A stretch of 64,000 bases of DNA. Origin: Nocardioides zeae (GTDB lineage Bacteria; Actinomycetota; Actinomycetes; Propionibacteriales; Nocardioidaceae). Both the position numbers and the translations under genes were made by a program. Every line of letters begins with the position of its first letter. The first letter of the stretch is position 1. The stretch spans positions 1,550,001 through 1,614,000 of the forward strand of contig NZ_JAUTAN010000001.1 in the NCBI RefSeq assembly GCF_030818655.1, read 5' to 3'. Below, piece by piece: positions 10,636 to 18,205 of the stretch. Below the pieces are notes generated by a model that saw nothing but the letters and a program-made list of their open reading frames with translations, did not search any database and was not told the origin of the DNA.

Positions 10636-11256
10636 ATGTCCGACGCAGCCGCCGCACCCGCTTCCGCCGAGACGCCCGACGGGCCCGACGAGACGCCGTA
10701 CGGCGCGCTGCCGACCGGAGGCACCGTCCGCCCGATCACCCGCTGGGGCACACCGGTGATGCACGCGCCCCAGCGCCGCGTCACGGCGTTCGACGACGAC
10801 CTGCGGGCGTTGGTCGCCGACATGACGGCGACGATGTACGCCGCGGACGGCGTCGGGCTGGCCGCCTGCCAGATCGGGGTCGACCTGGCCGTCTTCGTCT
10901 TCGACTGCCCCGACGCATCGGGGCGCCGGGTCGCGGGGGTCGTGTGCAACCCCGACGTCACCACCCCGGAGGGCAGCGAGCGACGCCTCGACGACAGCGA
11001 GGAGGGGTGCCTGAGCTACCCGGGCGCCTTCGTCGACTGCGCGCGCCCCGACCGGGCGACCGTGGTGGGGGTGGGCCTGGACGGCACCCCCGTGCGGTTC
11101 GAGGGCGACGGCCTGCTCGCCCGCTGCCTCCAGCACGAGACGGACCACACCCTCGGCACGGTCTTCGGGGACCGGATCGGCACGAAGGCGCGCAAGAAGC
11201 TGGCCAAGCAGCACGACAAGGCGGCGGAGGACTACCCGCTGGACTGGCCGGCCTGA
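10636..11256 (+). CDS. def: Peptide deformylase
   Basis: The 206-residue metalloenzyme removes the formyl group from nascent N-formylmethionine peptides. The three signatures are present: GVGLAACQIG (residues 72-81), EGCLSYP (123-129) with the metal-binding Cys, and HETDH (167-171) with two metal His and the catalytic Glu. Motif 1 reads AACQIG where most homologues have AAPQIG. About 30 N-terminal residues rich in Ala and Pro are an unconserved extension. A TACGAT hexamer ends 6 nt before the ATG, which suggests a leaderless transcript. It is divergent from the acyl-CoA dehydrogenases and not next to fmt. Confidence 0.95.
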   Translation: MSDAAAAPASAETPDGPDETPYGALPTGGTVRPITRWGTPVMHAPQRRVTAFDDDLRALVADMTATMYAADGVGLAACQIGVDLAVFVFDCPDASGRRVAGVVCNPDVTTPEGSERRLDDSEEGCLSYPGAFVDCARPDRATVVGVGLDGTPVRFEGDGLLARCLQHETDHTLGTVFGDRIGTKARKKLAKQHDKAAEDYPLDWPA

Positions 11257-11319
11257 CGCGCCCCGGGGGGCGGCCGGTGACGACCGGGGACGACCCCCGG
11301 GGCCCCCGGCCACCCTCCG

Positions 11320-11967
11320 TCAGGCGGGGTCGAGCACGAGGCGCTCGATCGCGCGCCGTACCCACTGCTGGTAGCGCTCCGCGCTCCAGCCACGCTCCAC
11401 GACGAAGTGGCGGAAGGGCTCGGCGCCGGCGACCTGGGCCCACGTCGCCGCGCGCTCCTCCGTCGGGACGTCGCCCGTCAGCAGCCCCAGGCCGTCGGCC
11501 CAGGCGACCGCGGACAGGCAGGCCTCGTCGTTCGAGCGCTCGACGGCCTCGAAGGCGGTCGCGGCCTCCGGGTCGGTCGCGGCGGCCTCGCGCAGCGCGA
11601 ACCACAGCCCCACCGACTGTGCGTGCACCTGGCTCAACCACGCGGCGTACGCCGGCAACGCCTCGTCAGCCGGCAGCTTCATGAGCTCCTGCAGCTCGGG
11701 CGACTCGCTGATCGGCTGCTCCGGCGTCGTGCCCGCGCGGCGCTGGTAGGCCTCCACGAGGAGGGCCGGCTTGGAGCCGGAGAGGTTGACGCGCGGCACG
11801 GACACGCCGGCGCGGGCCGCGATCGCGGCCAGCGTCGTCGAGCGGTATCCCTCGCTGGAGAAGAGCTCCGCAGCGGCGTCGACGATCCGGCCGTGGGTGG
11901 CGGCGAGGGCCGCCTCCCGCACGGGAGAGACGTAGCGACGTCGGGGACGGTCGGGGTCCTTCGGCAA
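11320..11967 (-). CDS. TetR-family transcriptional regulator
   Basis: A 215-residue repressor-type protein with an N-terminal helix-turn-helix: GRIVDAAAELFSSEGYRSTTLAAIAARAG then VSVPRVNLSGSKPALLVEAY, the classical TetR pattern with the recognition helix at about residues 45-60 (split here for reading). The remainder is an all-helical ligand-binding/dimer domain. The TTG start at 11967 was chosen because a strong GAAGAAGG ribosome-binding site sits 7 nt upstream and there is no ATG or GTG in a better place. The ligand is unknown. It may control the nearby dehydrogenase operon through the palindrome at 10551-10567. Confidence 0.85.
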   Translation of the reverse strand: MPKDPDRPRRRYVSPVREAALAATHGRIVDAAAELFSSEGYRSTTLAAIAARAGVSVPRVNLSGSKPALLVEAYQRRAGTTPEQPISESPELQELMKLPADEALPAYAAWLSQVHAQSVGLWFALREAAATDPEAATAFEAVERSNDEACLSAVAWADGLGLLTGDVPTEERAATWAQVAGAEPFRHFVVERGWSAERYQQWVRRAIERLVLDPA

Positions 11968-12066
11968 CTCGAGACCTTCTTCGTGTCGAATCCTGTCCCC
12001 CGACCGGCGCAGAATAGCCGCCCGTGACAAGGGAGGTGGCGGACCGGGCGGGTACGGTTCTCGACC

Positions 12067-12489
12067 GTGGTCGCGCCGCACTCCCCTCCGGTCGTGCGCC
12101 TGCCCGTCGCTCTCCCCCTCGTGTTCCTCGGCGGCGCCGTCGGGACCCTCGCCCGCCACCTCCTCGCGGAGCTCGTGCCCCCGGTCGGGGGCGTCCCCCT
12201 GACCATCGGTGCCGTCAACGTCCTGGGAGCGTTCGTGCTGGGAGTCCTCCTCGGCGGCCTGCGCGGAGGGCCCCTCACGGGCCGGCCGCACCTGCGGCTG
12301 CTCGTGGGCACGGGCCTGCTCGGCGGATTCACGACCTACAGCGCGCTCGCCGTCGACAGCGTGCGGCTCGCTCGGGACGACGCGGCGCTGGCCGCGGCGT
12401 ACGGCGTCGGGAGCGTGCTGCTCGGGCTCGTCGCGGCAGCGTCGGGTGTCGCGCTCACCCAGCGTCGGCGTGGACGGGCCCGCGCGTGA
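12067..12489 (+). CDS. crcB: CrcB/Fluc fluoride channel subunit 1
   Basis: A 140-residue, four-helix membrane protein of the CrcB/Fluc family, which exports fluoride as a dual-topology dimer. Family marks are the first-helix GGAVGTLARHLL, the polar-track Asn in GAVNVLGAFVLGVLLGG and the phenylalanine-box region GLLGGFTTYSALAVDS. It overlaps the second crcB by 4 nt (GTGA). Pairs of adjacent crcB genes usually encode the two antiparallel halves of a heterodimeric channel. I see no fluoride riboswitch upstream; a TACGGT hexamer lies 8 nt before the GTG. Confidence 0.9.
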   Translation: MVAPHSPPVVRLPVALPLVFLGGAVGTLARHLLAELVPPVGGVPLTIGAVNVLGAFVLGVLLGGLRGGPLTGRPHLRLLVGTGLLGGFTTYSALAVDSVRLARDDAALAAAYGVGSVLLGLVAAASGVALTQRRRGRARA

Positions 12490-12863
12490 GCGCCCTCGAC
12501 CCCGGCGTGGTGGCGGGCGTGGCCGTCGCGGGCGGCGTGGGCGCGGCGGTGCGCTACGGGGTGGACACGGCGGCGCGGAGGGCCGTGCCGGGCTACCCGC
12601 TGGGGACGCTGGTGATCAACGTCTCGGGCGCGTTCCTCCTCGGGCTGGTCACCGGCCTGCTGGTGAGCGACCACCTCGGCACGGCCCTGGCGACCGTGCT
12701 GGGCGCGGGGCTGCTCGGCGGCTACACGACCTTCAGCACCGCCAGCGTCGAGGCCGTCGTGCTGCTCGAGGGGCGTCGCTGGTCGGCCGCGGCGCTCCAC
12801 GCGGGAGGCATGCTCCTGCTCGGCGTCGTCGCGGCCGGCGCCGGGTGGTGGCTCGGCACCTGA
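12486..12863 (+). CDS. crcB: CrcB/Fluc fluoride channel subunit 2
   Basis: The 125-residue partner of the preceding channel subunit has the same four-helix plan with GGVGAAVRYGVDTA in helix 1, the conserved VINVSGAFLLGLVTGLL in helix 2 and GAGLLGGYTTFSTASVEAV in helix 3, including the Phe/Thr/Ser residues that line the fluoride pore. The GTG start overlaps the previous stop, giving coupled translation and probably a 1:1 heterodimer. Charge bias of the two proteins' loops would decide their opposite orientation; I did not compute it. Confidence 0.9.
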   Translation: MSALDPGVVAGVAVAGGVGAAVRYGVDTAARRAVPGYPLGTLVINVSGAFLLGLVTGLLVSDHLGTALATVLGAGLLGGYTTFSTASVEAVVLLEGRRWSAAALHAGGMLLLGVVAAGAGWWLGT

Positions 12864-12878
12864 GCCCCGGTCGCGGTG

Positions 12879-13610
12879 TCAGGCCGTGCCGGTGGGGCGG
12901 TCGGGCTCCTGGTAGCCGGTGAGGTACGCCGCGACCTGCGCCGCGCTCGTCACGGGACGGACGTCGTCGGCGTGCCGGCCGACCCACCCGACACCGGGCT
13001 CGAGGTGGCGGACCACGCGCGCGGGCACGCCGGCCACCACGCTGTGGTCGGGCACCGCGCCCCGCACGACGGAGCCGGCGGCCACGACGACGTTGCGACC
13101 GATGGTCGTGCCCGGGAGCACGATCGCGTGGTGCCCGATCCACGAACCGGCGCCGATCCGCACCGGCTGGTGGCGACCCAGCTGACGGCCGATCGGCGTG
13201 TCCGGGTCCTGGTAGCCGTGGCTGGCGTCGGAGATGAAGACCCCCTGGCCGCACCACACGTCGTCCTCGAGCGTGACCGACTCGTGGGCCGTGATGGTGC
13301 TGCGCGCCCCGACGACGCACCGGTCGCCGATGACGAGCCCGCGCTCCGGCGGCACGTCGTCGGGTCCGACGTAGCCCACCGTGAGGGTGCAGGAGCGTCC
13401 CACCAGCGTGCCGCGGCCGACGTGGATGCCCGCCTCGCCGACGATCGTGGCCTGGGGGAACGCGATGCACGCGCCCTCCCCCAGCGACCCGAACCGGTCG
13501 CCGGCGACGGTGCCGGGCGAGATCGCGCCGTACCACTCCACGCGACGACGCACCCCGTGGACGGCGGCGCCGACGAGGCGGTGGACGGCGTGCGGGAGTC
13601 GGACGGGCAT
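12879..13610 (-). CDS. Hexapeptide-repeat (LbH) acyltransferase
   Basis: A 243-residue protein dominated by left-handed beta-helix hexapeptide repeats ([LIV]-G-x4 pattern), for example IGDRCVVGARSTITA, LEDDVWCGQGVFISDASHG and IGAGSWIGHHAIVLPGTTIG. These match the WbbJ/maltose-O-acetyltransferase group, which transfers acetyl groups from acetyl-CoA to sugars. The SHGYQDPDTPI segment holds the likely catalytic His. The substrate could be a cell-wall or exopolysaccharide sugar. It ends 15 nt from the convergent crcB pair and is followed upstream by unrelated membrane-protein genes. Confidence 0.85.
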   Translation of the reverse strand: MPVRLPHAVHRLVGAAVHGVRRRVEWYGAISPGTVAGDRFGSLGEGACIAFPQATIVGEAGIHVGRGTLVGRSCTLTVGYVGPDDVPPERGLVIGDRCVVGARSTITAHESVTLEDDVWCGQGVFISDASHGYQDPDTPIGRQLGRHQPVRIGAGSWIGHHAIVLPGTTIGRNVVVAAGSVVRGAVPDHSVVAGVPARVVRHLEPGVGWVGRHADDVRPVTSAAQVAAYLTGYQEPDRPTGTA

Positions 13611-13619
13611 CGGGGCAGG

Positions 13620-14267
13620 CTAGCGGCGGCCACGGAGGCGGACCCGGAGCGGGTCCGCGGCGCCCAGTGCGGCCACGATCCGGAGCACCCCCGCGACCTG
13701 ACCGCACCCGCACACGAGGCCCAGGACGCCGATCGCGGCCGCGGCCCCGCTGAGGGCGGTGGCTCCCTGCACGAGGTCGCGCGCGGCCAGCGCCACCCCG
13801 GCGACGCCGACGAGGAGCGCGAAGGTCGCGGTGACGAGCCGGGCGAGCACGCGGGGTTCCAGGTTCACCGTGCGCGCCCGCACCCAGCCGGCGGCGTCGG
13901 GCGACCGCAGACCCGCGGCGTACGGCGCGCGCAGCCACGCCGCCGCCGCGCGAGTGATCCGGCGCCCGGACCGGGCGAGCCTCACGAGGACAGCGAGCCC
14001 TGCCAGCGCGAGCGCGAGGGCGACGAGCACGACGACGACGTCGAGGACCGCCGCGCGCCCCAGGTCCACGATGGCGCCGACCACGCCCGCGCTGACGAAC
14101 AGGCCCACGACGGCCGCCACGAAGGCCCCGGTCCCGAGCCACCAGCGCGACCACCGTTCGGCGTCCCCCCGCAAGGCGGCGACGGCACGGTCGGCCTCGG
14201 CGAGCCGGGCGCTCGTGGGGCCGGCGAGGTACGGCGCGGAGGCGGGCGTGGTCCAGGCGTAGCGCAC
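13620..14267 (-). CDS. Predicted membrane protein, unknown function
   Basis: I do not recognise a family for this 215-residue protein. It shows two long hydrophobic hairpins: one around residues 45-100 (GTGAFVAAVVGLFVSAGVVG and VLDVVVVLVALALALAGLAV) and one around 145-195 (FALLVGVAGVALAARDL and AIGVLGLVCGCGQVAGVL). A charged loop of about 40 residues lies between them. The N-terminal segment before the first helix looks like a short coiled helix (LAEADRAVAALRGDAERW). It starts 13 nt after the upstream DUF1206 gene stop, so they are likely cotranscribed. Confidence 0.65.
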   Translation of the reverse strand: MRYAWTTPASAPYLAGPTSARLAEADRAVAALRGDAERWSRWWLGTGAFVAAVVGLFVSAGVVGAIVDLGRAAVLDVVVVLVALALALAGLAVLVRLARSGRRITRAAAAWLRAPYAAGLRSPDAAGWVRARTVNLEPRVLARLVTATFALLVGVAGVALAARDLVQGATALSGAAAAIGVLGLVCGCGQVAGVLRIVAALGAADPLRVRLRGRR

Positions 14268-14280
14268 GGCGGGCGTGCTC

Positions 14281-15063
14281 TCAGTCCACGTGCTTCGCCC
14301 ACGCGAAGCAGAAGAGGCCGAAGCCGATGATGCCGACGCCGATCGCGCCCAGCAGGACCGGACCGCCCGGTGCCTGGAGCACCGTGAGCAGCGCCGCGTC
14401 GAGGCCGCCGGACTCGTCCGGGTCGTGGTCGATCGCAGCGAAGCAGAAGAGCACCCCGACCGCCCCGATCGCGATGCCCTTGGCGGTGTAGCCGGCGCGC
14501 CCGCACCACGTGTACGCCGTGCCCGCGGTCCCCTGCCCGCTGTGGCGGAGGTCCTTGAGGAACCGGTCGGTGACGCCCTTGTAGACGTGGTAGCCGCCCA
14601 CGCCGAGGATCACCACGCCGACGATGCCCACGAGGACCTGGCCGAACGGCAGGCCGAGCAGCTTCGCCGTCAGGGTGTCGGCCTGGCCCTCCTGGCTGCT
14701 GCTGCCGGCACCGAGCACGATGCGCGCGGCCGTGACGCCCAGCGCGGCGTAGAGCACCGCCTTGGCCGCCGCCCGGCCGCGGTGCCGGACCTGGTCCTTC
14801 GTGTCCTCCGTGCGGTGGTCGAGGACCGCCTCCGCGCCCTGCCAGAGCGCGAGCAGGACCATGCCGACGGCGACAGCGCCGACCATGACGCCGCCGAAGG
14901 GCTGCTCCGCGAGCTGCTGGATCGCGCCGGTCGTCGACGCCTCGCCCTCGCGGTCGCCGAGCGCGAGCTGGAGGGCGAGCCAGCCGAGGAGGAGGTGGAC
15001 GACGCCGTAGGCCACGAGCCCCGCACGGGCGAGGTGGTCGCGGTCGGCGGTGGTGGGGCGCAT
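14281..15063 (-). CDS. DUF1206 membrane protein
   Basis: This 260-residue protein has six hydrophobic helices arranged as three internal repeats, each starting with an aromatic/Gly-rich ARAGLVAYGVVHLLLGW-type segment (residues about 12, 95 and 185: GRAAAKAVLYAALGVTA, GRAGYTAKGIAIGAVGV). That triple-repeat pattern is characteristic of DUF1206. The function of the family is unknown. Each repeat second helix contains a Gly/Trp or Gly/Tyr cluster (LALWQGAEAV, VGGYHVYKG, LFCFAWAKH). It is the first gene of a short minus-strand unit. Confidence 0.82.
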   Translation of the reverse strand: MRPTTADRDHLARAGLVAYGVVHLLLGWLALQLALGDREGEASTTGAIQQLAEQPFGGVMVGAVAVGMVLLALWQGAEAVLDHRTEDTKDQVRHRGRAAAKAVLYAALGVTAARIVLGAGSSSQEGQADTLTAKLLGLPFGQVLVGIVGVVILGVGGYHVYKGVTDRFLKDLRHSGQGTAGTAYTWCGRAGYTAKGIAIGAVGVLFCFAAIDHDPDESGGLDAALLTVLQAPGGPVLLGAIGVGIIGFGLFCFAWAKHVD

Positions 15064-15126
15064 CCGGTCAGCCTAGAACTCCTGGGAACCGACACCGACC
15101 GCCCCGCGACCGCCTAGTCTCCTCGG

Positions 15127-15378
15127 GTGAGCACCTGGGTGACGCCGCGGAGGACGGACTCGTGGGTCACCATCGCCGTCTTCGCGATCGGCATCCCCTG
15201 GTTCGCCAGCTGGTCCCCGCAGCTCTCCTGGTGGGCGTGGTGCTTGGCGCTGCTCGCGTTCGTCGTGGCCGTCCCGCTCGTCCACCTCACCGTGTTCGTC
15301 GCGCTGAGCCTCGCCGAGGACGCAGTGCGCTCGCTTCGACGCCGACGCGGCGACGATCCCGGACCGGACGCGGTCTAG
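15127..15378 (+). CDS. Small two-helix membrane protein
   Basis: An 83-residue protein with two hydrophobic segments (TIAVFAIGIPWFASW, and WWAWCLALLAFVVAVPLVHLT with continuation) and a basic C-terminal tail RSLRRRRGDD that is probably cytoplasmic. I recognise no family. TAGTCT ends 6 nt before the GTG, the same leaderless geometry seen at several genes here, which supports this as a real gene. Confidence 0.6.
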   Translation: MSTWVTPRRTDSWVTIAVFAIGIPWFASWSPQLSWWAWCLALLAFVVAVPLVHLTVFVALSLAEDAVRSLRRRRGDDPGPDAV

Positions 15379-15446
15379 GTTCGACACGGCGGCCGGGTAC
15401 CGGGCGCTCGGCGTGACCCCGCGCTCGCACCCCGAGGAGATGCCCG

Positions 15447-15683
15447 ATGGCCAAGATGGAGATCTCGCTGGACGGCCGCGTCTTCACCGTGCGCGGCACC
15501 GACCCCGAGCTCGGCACGCAGCTGCGCGTCGTCAACCAGAACTTCGTGGCGGACGGCGGGACGTGGATGACCTTCGACGTCGGCGCGGCCACCGAGCACA
15601 TCCGCTGGATCCCGCGTACGGCGAGCGTCGCGGTGTGGTTCGACGACCCCGCGCCGTGGCGGGACCCGTCGACGCGGGGCTGA
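15447..15683 (+). CDS. Small conserved-looking hypothetical protein
   Basis: A 78-residue soluble protein (MAKMEISLDGRVFTVRGT) with alternating beta-strand character and aromatic residues near the C terminus (HIRWIPRTASVAVWFDDPAPW). The ATG follows GAGGAGATGCCC, a good ribosome-binding site. I do not recognise the family. The next feature is a long inverted repeat shared with the convergent gene. Confidence 0.6.
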   Translation: MAKMEISLDGRVFTVRGTDPELGTQLRVVNQNFVADGGTWMTFDVGAATEHIRWIPRTASVAVWFDDPAPWRDPSTRG

Positions 15684-15700
15684 CCCTCGGCCGGCTCGAC

Positions 15701-15748
15701 AGCGCGGTGGATCGCTGAGCACCCGTCGGCTCAGCGATCCACCGCGCT
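15701..15748. terminator. 20-bp perfect inverted repeat between convergent genes
   Basis: The 20-bp arms at 15701-15720 and 15729-15748 are exact reverse complements with an 8-nt loop, ACCCGTCG. The right arm overlaps the stop codon of the minus-strand gene ending at 15747. The position fits bidirectional termination. No T-tract is present. Confidence 0.75.
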
Positions 15749-16172
15749 ACGGCGCTCGGCGTCCGTCCGCTCCTGGCGCCCAGCGCCCCCGCACGGGACC
15801 GCCTGCCGCCGCCTCGACGACCAGGCCCGCCAGCACCACGACGAGAAGAACCAGGATGGACGTCGCGCCGAGGACGAAGCCGGCCGCGACGCCGACGAAC
15901 CAGACGGCCGGTCCGACCACGACGACAGCGAAGACGACCTTCGCGATGAGTGATCCGCCGACGGACAGTCGCTCTCCCCGGCGACGCCGATGGAGGACGA
16001 CGGCAGCGAGGACGAGGGCGGCGAGGCCGACCTCGACAGCTGTGGGGAGAGCCGCGCGATCGTCCACCACCGCTCGCACGACGCTGCCGATGAGGAGGGA
16101 CGCCGCCAGCAGCTGCAGCACCACGACGACCGTCACGCGACGGTTGTTACTTGCCTCTGGATTCTCGTGCAC
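15747..16172 (-). CDS. Predicted four-helix membrane protein
   Basis: A 141-residue, very hydrophobic protein with four likely membrane helices at about residues 13-35, 42-62, 75-95 and 97-120, and a short basic loop HRRRRGER after helix 2. The N terminus (MHENPEASNNRR) is hydrophilic. I do not recognise a family or function. The C-terminal tail is Gly/Arg rich. Confidence 0.6.
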   Translation of the reverse strand: MHENPEASNNRRVTVVVVLQLLAASLLIGSVVRAVVDDRAALPTAVEVGLAALVLAAVVLHRRRRGERLSVGGSLIAKVVFAVVVVGPAVWFVGVAAGFVLGATSILVLLVVVLAGLVVEAAAGGPVRGRWAPGADGRRAP

Positions 16173-16485
16173 CGATCCGCCCCTGGCCTCACTCCGCGCC
16201 CACCGCCGACGCGCTTCGCGTCGTCTCGGTGAGCGTCAGCGTAGTCAATCCGTTCCTACGGATGGAGCGACGCCCGCGGACCGGGAGGCACGGCCGCACT
16301 CCTGGTCCTCGGGGCGATGACCGCCGGGCGTGGACTGCGCAACCAGCCGCGCCAGACGATCTGACCGGAGCTGCTCCCCGTTCCCGAGGCCTTCGAGGCG
16401 AACAGAGAAGCGTTCTCTCCCCACGACACAGAAGAGGCCGCCCCCGCATTCCGCGGAGACGGCCTCTGACCTGCTCGTTCTTCGG
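16173..16485. other. Intergenic region downstream of tRNA-Pro
   Basis: About 310 nt. The only clear element is the hairpin at 16433-16467 that follows the tRNA on the minus strand. A small palindrome, GAGAAGCGTTCTC, lies near 16404-16417. I see no convincing coding sequence. Confidence 0.5.
16433..16467 (-). terminator. Terminator-like hairpin after tRNA-Pro
   Basis: AGAGGCCG (16433-16440) pairs with CGGCCTCT (16460-16467). It lies about 20 nt beyond the tRNA 3' end on the minus strand and is GC-rich, so it probably terminates the tRNA transcript. Confidence 0.65.
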
Positions 16486-16559
<74 letters not shown>

Positions 16560-16597
16560 AAGCCCGCCCAGGATCACCGGGCGGAGCGGTCGGAACA

Positions 16598-17488
16598 TTA
16601 CCCCAGCCCCGGGGCGCCCCCCGAATCGGGTCCGCGGGTGCGTGCGGCGAGGCCCACGGCGTCGTGCGGGGCGAATCCGCGGGCGTCGTTGTCGAAGTAG
16701 ACGTAGACGTCGCGGGGGCGGCCGTCGGGCGTGCTCGCACCGGTCGCCCAGCCCTCGATCCGCGCCGCCCAGGCGTCGAGCTCCTCCGGCGTGTAGCCGC
16801 TCGCGTAGAGCGCTGTCGACCCGTGCAGGCGCACGTAGACGAAGTCGGCCGTCACCTGCCCGAACATCGGCCACCGGCCCGCCGTGTCCGCGACCGCGAG
16901 GGCCACCCCGTGCTCACGGAGCAGGTCGTCGACCACGGGCGACACGAACGACAGGGCCCGCGGCTCGAACGCATGACGCAGCGGACGGTCGTCGTCGATC
17001 TCCAGCCAGGCCCGGTCGTCGAGCCGGGCGTCGTGGTGGCGTGCGAGGTCGAGCGCCTCACCGGTCGTCCGCGGCAGCGCCCCGAGGAAGCGCGTGAGCT
17101 GCTCGACGTCCAGCTCGTGGCGCTCGGGCAGCTGCCAGAGGACGGGCCCGAGCTGGTCGCCGAGCGCCAGCACCCCGGAGGCGAAGAAGTTGGCCAGGGC
17201 CTGGTCCACCTCGCGCAGGCGCAGCATGTGGGTGATGTAGCGCGACCCCTTCATCGCCAGCACCACGTGGGCGGGCACCTGGGTCCGCCACCGCTGGTAG
17301 CTCGTCGGGCGCTGCAGCGAGTAGAACGACCCGTTCAGCTCGACGGTGTCCATCCGCTCGGCGATGTAGGCGAGCTCCAGCCGCTGGGGCAGCCCCTTCG
17401 GGTAGAAGTCTCCCCGCCACCGGGGGTAGCGCCAGCCGGAGACCCCGACGCGCACCCTCCCGCGGCGTACGGCGGTGGGCTCCGTCAT
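16598..17488 (-). CDS. DUF72 (YecE-like) protein
   Basis: This 296-residue protein is a DUF72 TIM-barrel family member. Marks are the N-terminal VGVSGWRYPRWRGDFYP, VELNGSFYSL with the conserved aromatic/Ser pair, KGSRYITHMLRL, GPVLWQLPE and the C-terminal YVRLHGST then DVYVYFDNDARGFA. The enzyme activity of DUF72 is not established. It begins 9 nt downstream of a 54-residue acidic protein gene, so they are probably in one transcript, and it is divergent from a hypothetical gene at 17764. The GTG/ATG choice is ATG at 17488. Confidence 0.9.
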   Translation of the reverse strand: MTEPTAVRRGRVRVGVSGWRYPRWRGDFYPKGLPQRLELAYIAERMDTVELNGSFYSLQRPTSYQRWRTQVPAHVVLAMKGSRYITHMLRLREVDQALANFFASGVLALGDQLGPVLWQLPERHELDVEQLTRFLGALPRTTGEALDLARHHDARLDDRAWLEIDDDRPLRHAFEPRALSFVSPVVDDLLREHGVALAVADTAGRWPMFGQVTADFVYVRLHGSTALYASGYTPEELDAWAARIEGWATGASTPDGRPRDVYVYFDNDARGFAPHDAVGLAARTRGPDSGGAPGLG

Positions 17489-17497
17489 CCGGACCCC

Positions 17498-17662
17498 TCA
17501 GGCGTCGCCGGGGGCCGGGTCCGGGTCGCTGGCGGGCTCGGAGTCGGGGTCGAGCTGGCTCGTGTCGGGCTCCTGGCCGTCCGGCGTGGGCGGCTCCGCG
17601 TCCTGGTCGTGGTCGTCCGCGGGGTCGGCCTGCACGGGGCGCTCGTTCGGGTCGCTGGTCAT
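17498..17662 (-). CDS. Small acidic, probably disordered protein
   Basis: A 54-codon gene from ATG (17660-17662) to TGA (17498-17500). The product is made almost only of Asp, Glu, Pro, Gln, Ser and Thr (for example ADPADDHDQDAEPPTPDG), with no hydrophobic core, so it is likely intrinsically disordered. It ends 9 nt before the DUF72 gene and may be translated with it. The function is unknown, and I cannot exclude that it is non-coding leader sequence. Confidence 0.45.
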   Translation of the reverse strand: MTSDPNERPVQADPADDHDQDAEPPTPDGQEPDTSQLDPDSEPASDPDPAPGDA

Positions 17663-17763
17663 GCGGGCCCGGTACCCCGCGACCCGGGCGCGACCCGCGC
17701 CGTACGGTGGCTCCCGGCACCGGAACCGACCCGCGGCACCCGCGCCACGAGCAGAGGAGACCC

Positions 17764-18186
17764 GTGAAGTTCACCGAGCGCGAGATGACCGTCGCCGTCG
17801 AGGCCGTGGCTGCGCGGTCGTTCGAGGCGCTCCCCCGGCTGCTGCGGAGCCGGGCGGGCGGCACCTCGTGGGACACCCTCTCGAAGGGCGACCGCTACCC
17901 CCTGCTCGCCGCGTCCGGCGACCTCGTGCTGCCGGCGCTCACGGCGCTCCCGGAGCGTCCCACGGTCGGGGCGACGCCGACCTTCACGGACGAGGAGTAC
18001 GAGGCCGCGGCCGAGGAGGCGCTCCGCCAGCGCGCGGACCGCAGCGAGCCCGGCTCCTGGGACGGCACCGCGGAGCGCAAGCGCCGCAAGGCCGTCGCGG
18101 CCGGTGCGGCCGTGCTGCGCATCGCGGTCGCGGCGATGCCCGTGCGCCAGGATCCCGACGCGCTGATCGTGCCCGACCACCTCTGA
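17764..18186 (+). CDS. Hypothetical protein
   Basis: A 140-residue, mostly helical soluble protein: MKFTEREMTVAVEAVAARSF, a central Pro-containing segment, and a basic helix TAERKRRKAVAAGAAVLRIAVAAMP, ending in DPDALIVPDHL. The GTG at 17764 is preceded by AGAGGAGAC, a strong ribosome-binding site, which fixes the start. I do not recognise a family. It is 19 nt from the convergent metal-transporter gene. Confidence 0.65.
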   Translation: MKFTEREMTVAVEAVAARSFEALPRLLRSRAGGTSWDTLSKGDRYPLLAASGDLVLPALTALPERPTVGATPTFTDEEYEAAAEEALRQRADRSEPGSWDGTAERKRRKAVAAGAAVLRIAVAAMPVRQDPDALIVPDHL

Positions 18187-18205
18187 CCCGGCCCGCCGGG
18201 GCGAC

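Noticed and set aside
12010..12067. Possible fluoride riboswitch ahead of the crcB pair
   Set aside because: I could not find the conserved fluoride riboswitch core in this short leader, and the promoter-like TACGGT leaves little leader RNA.
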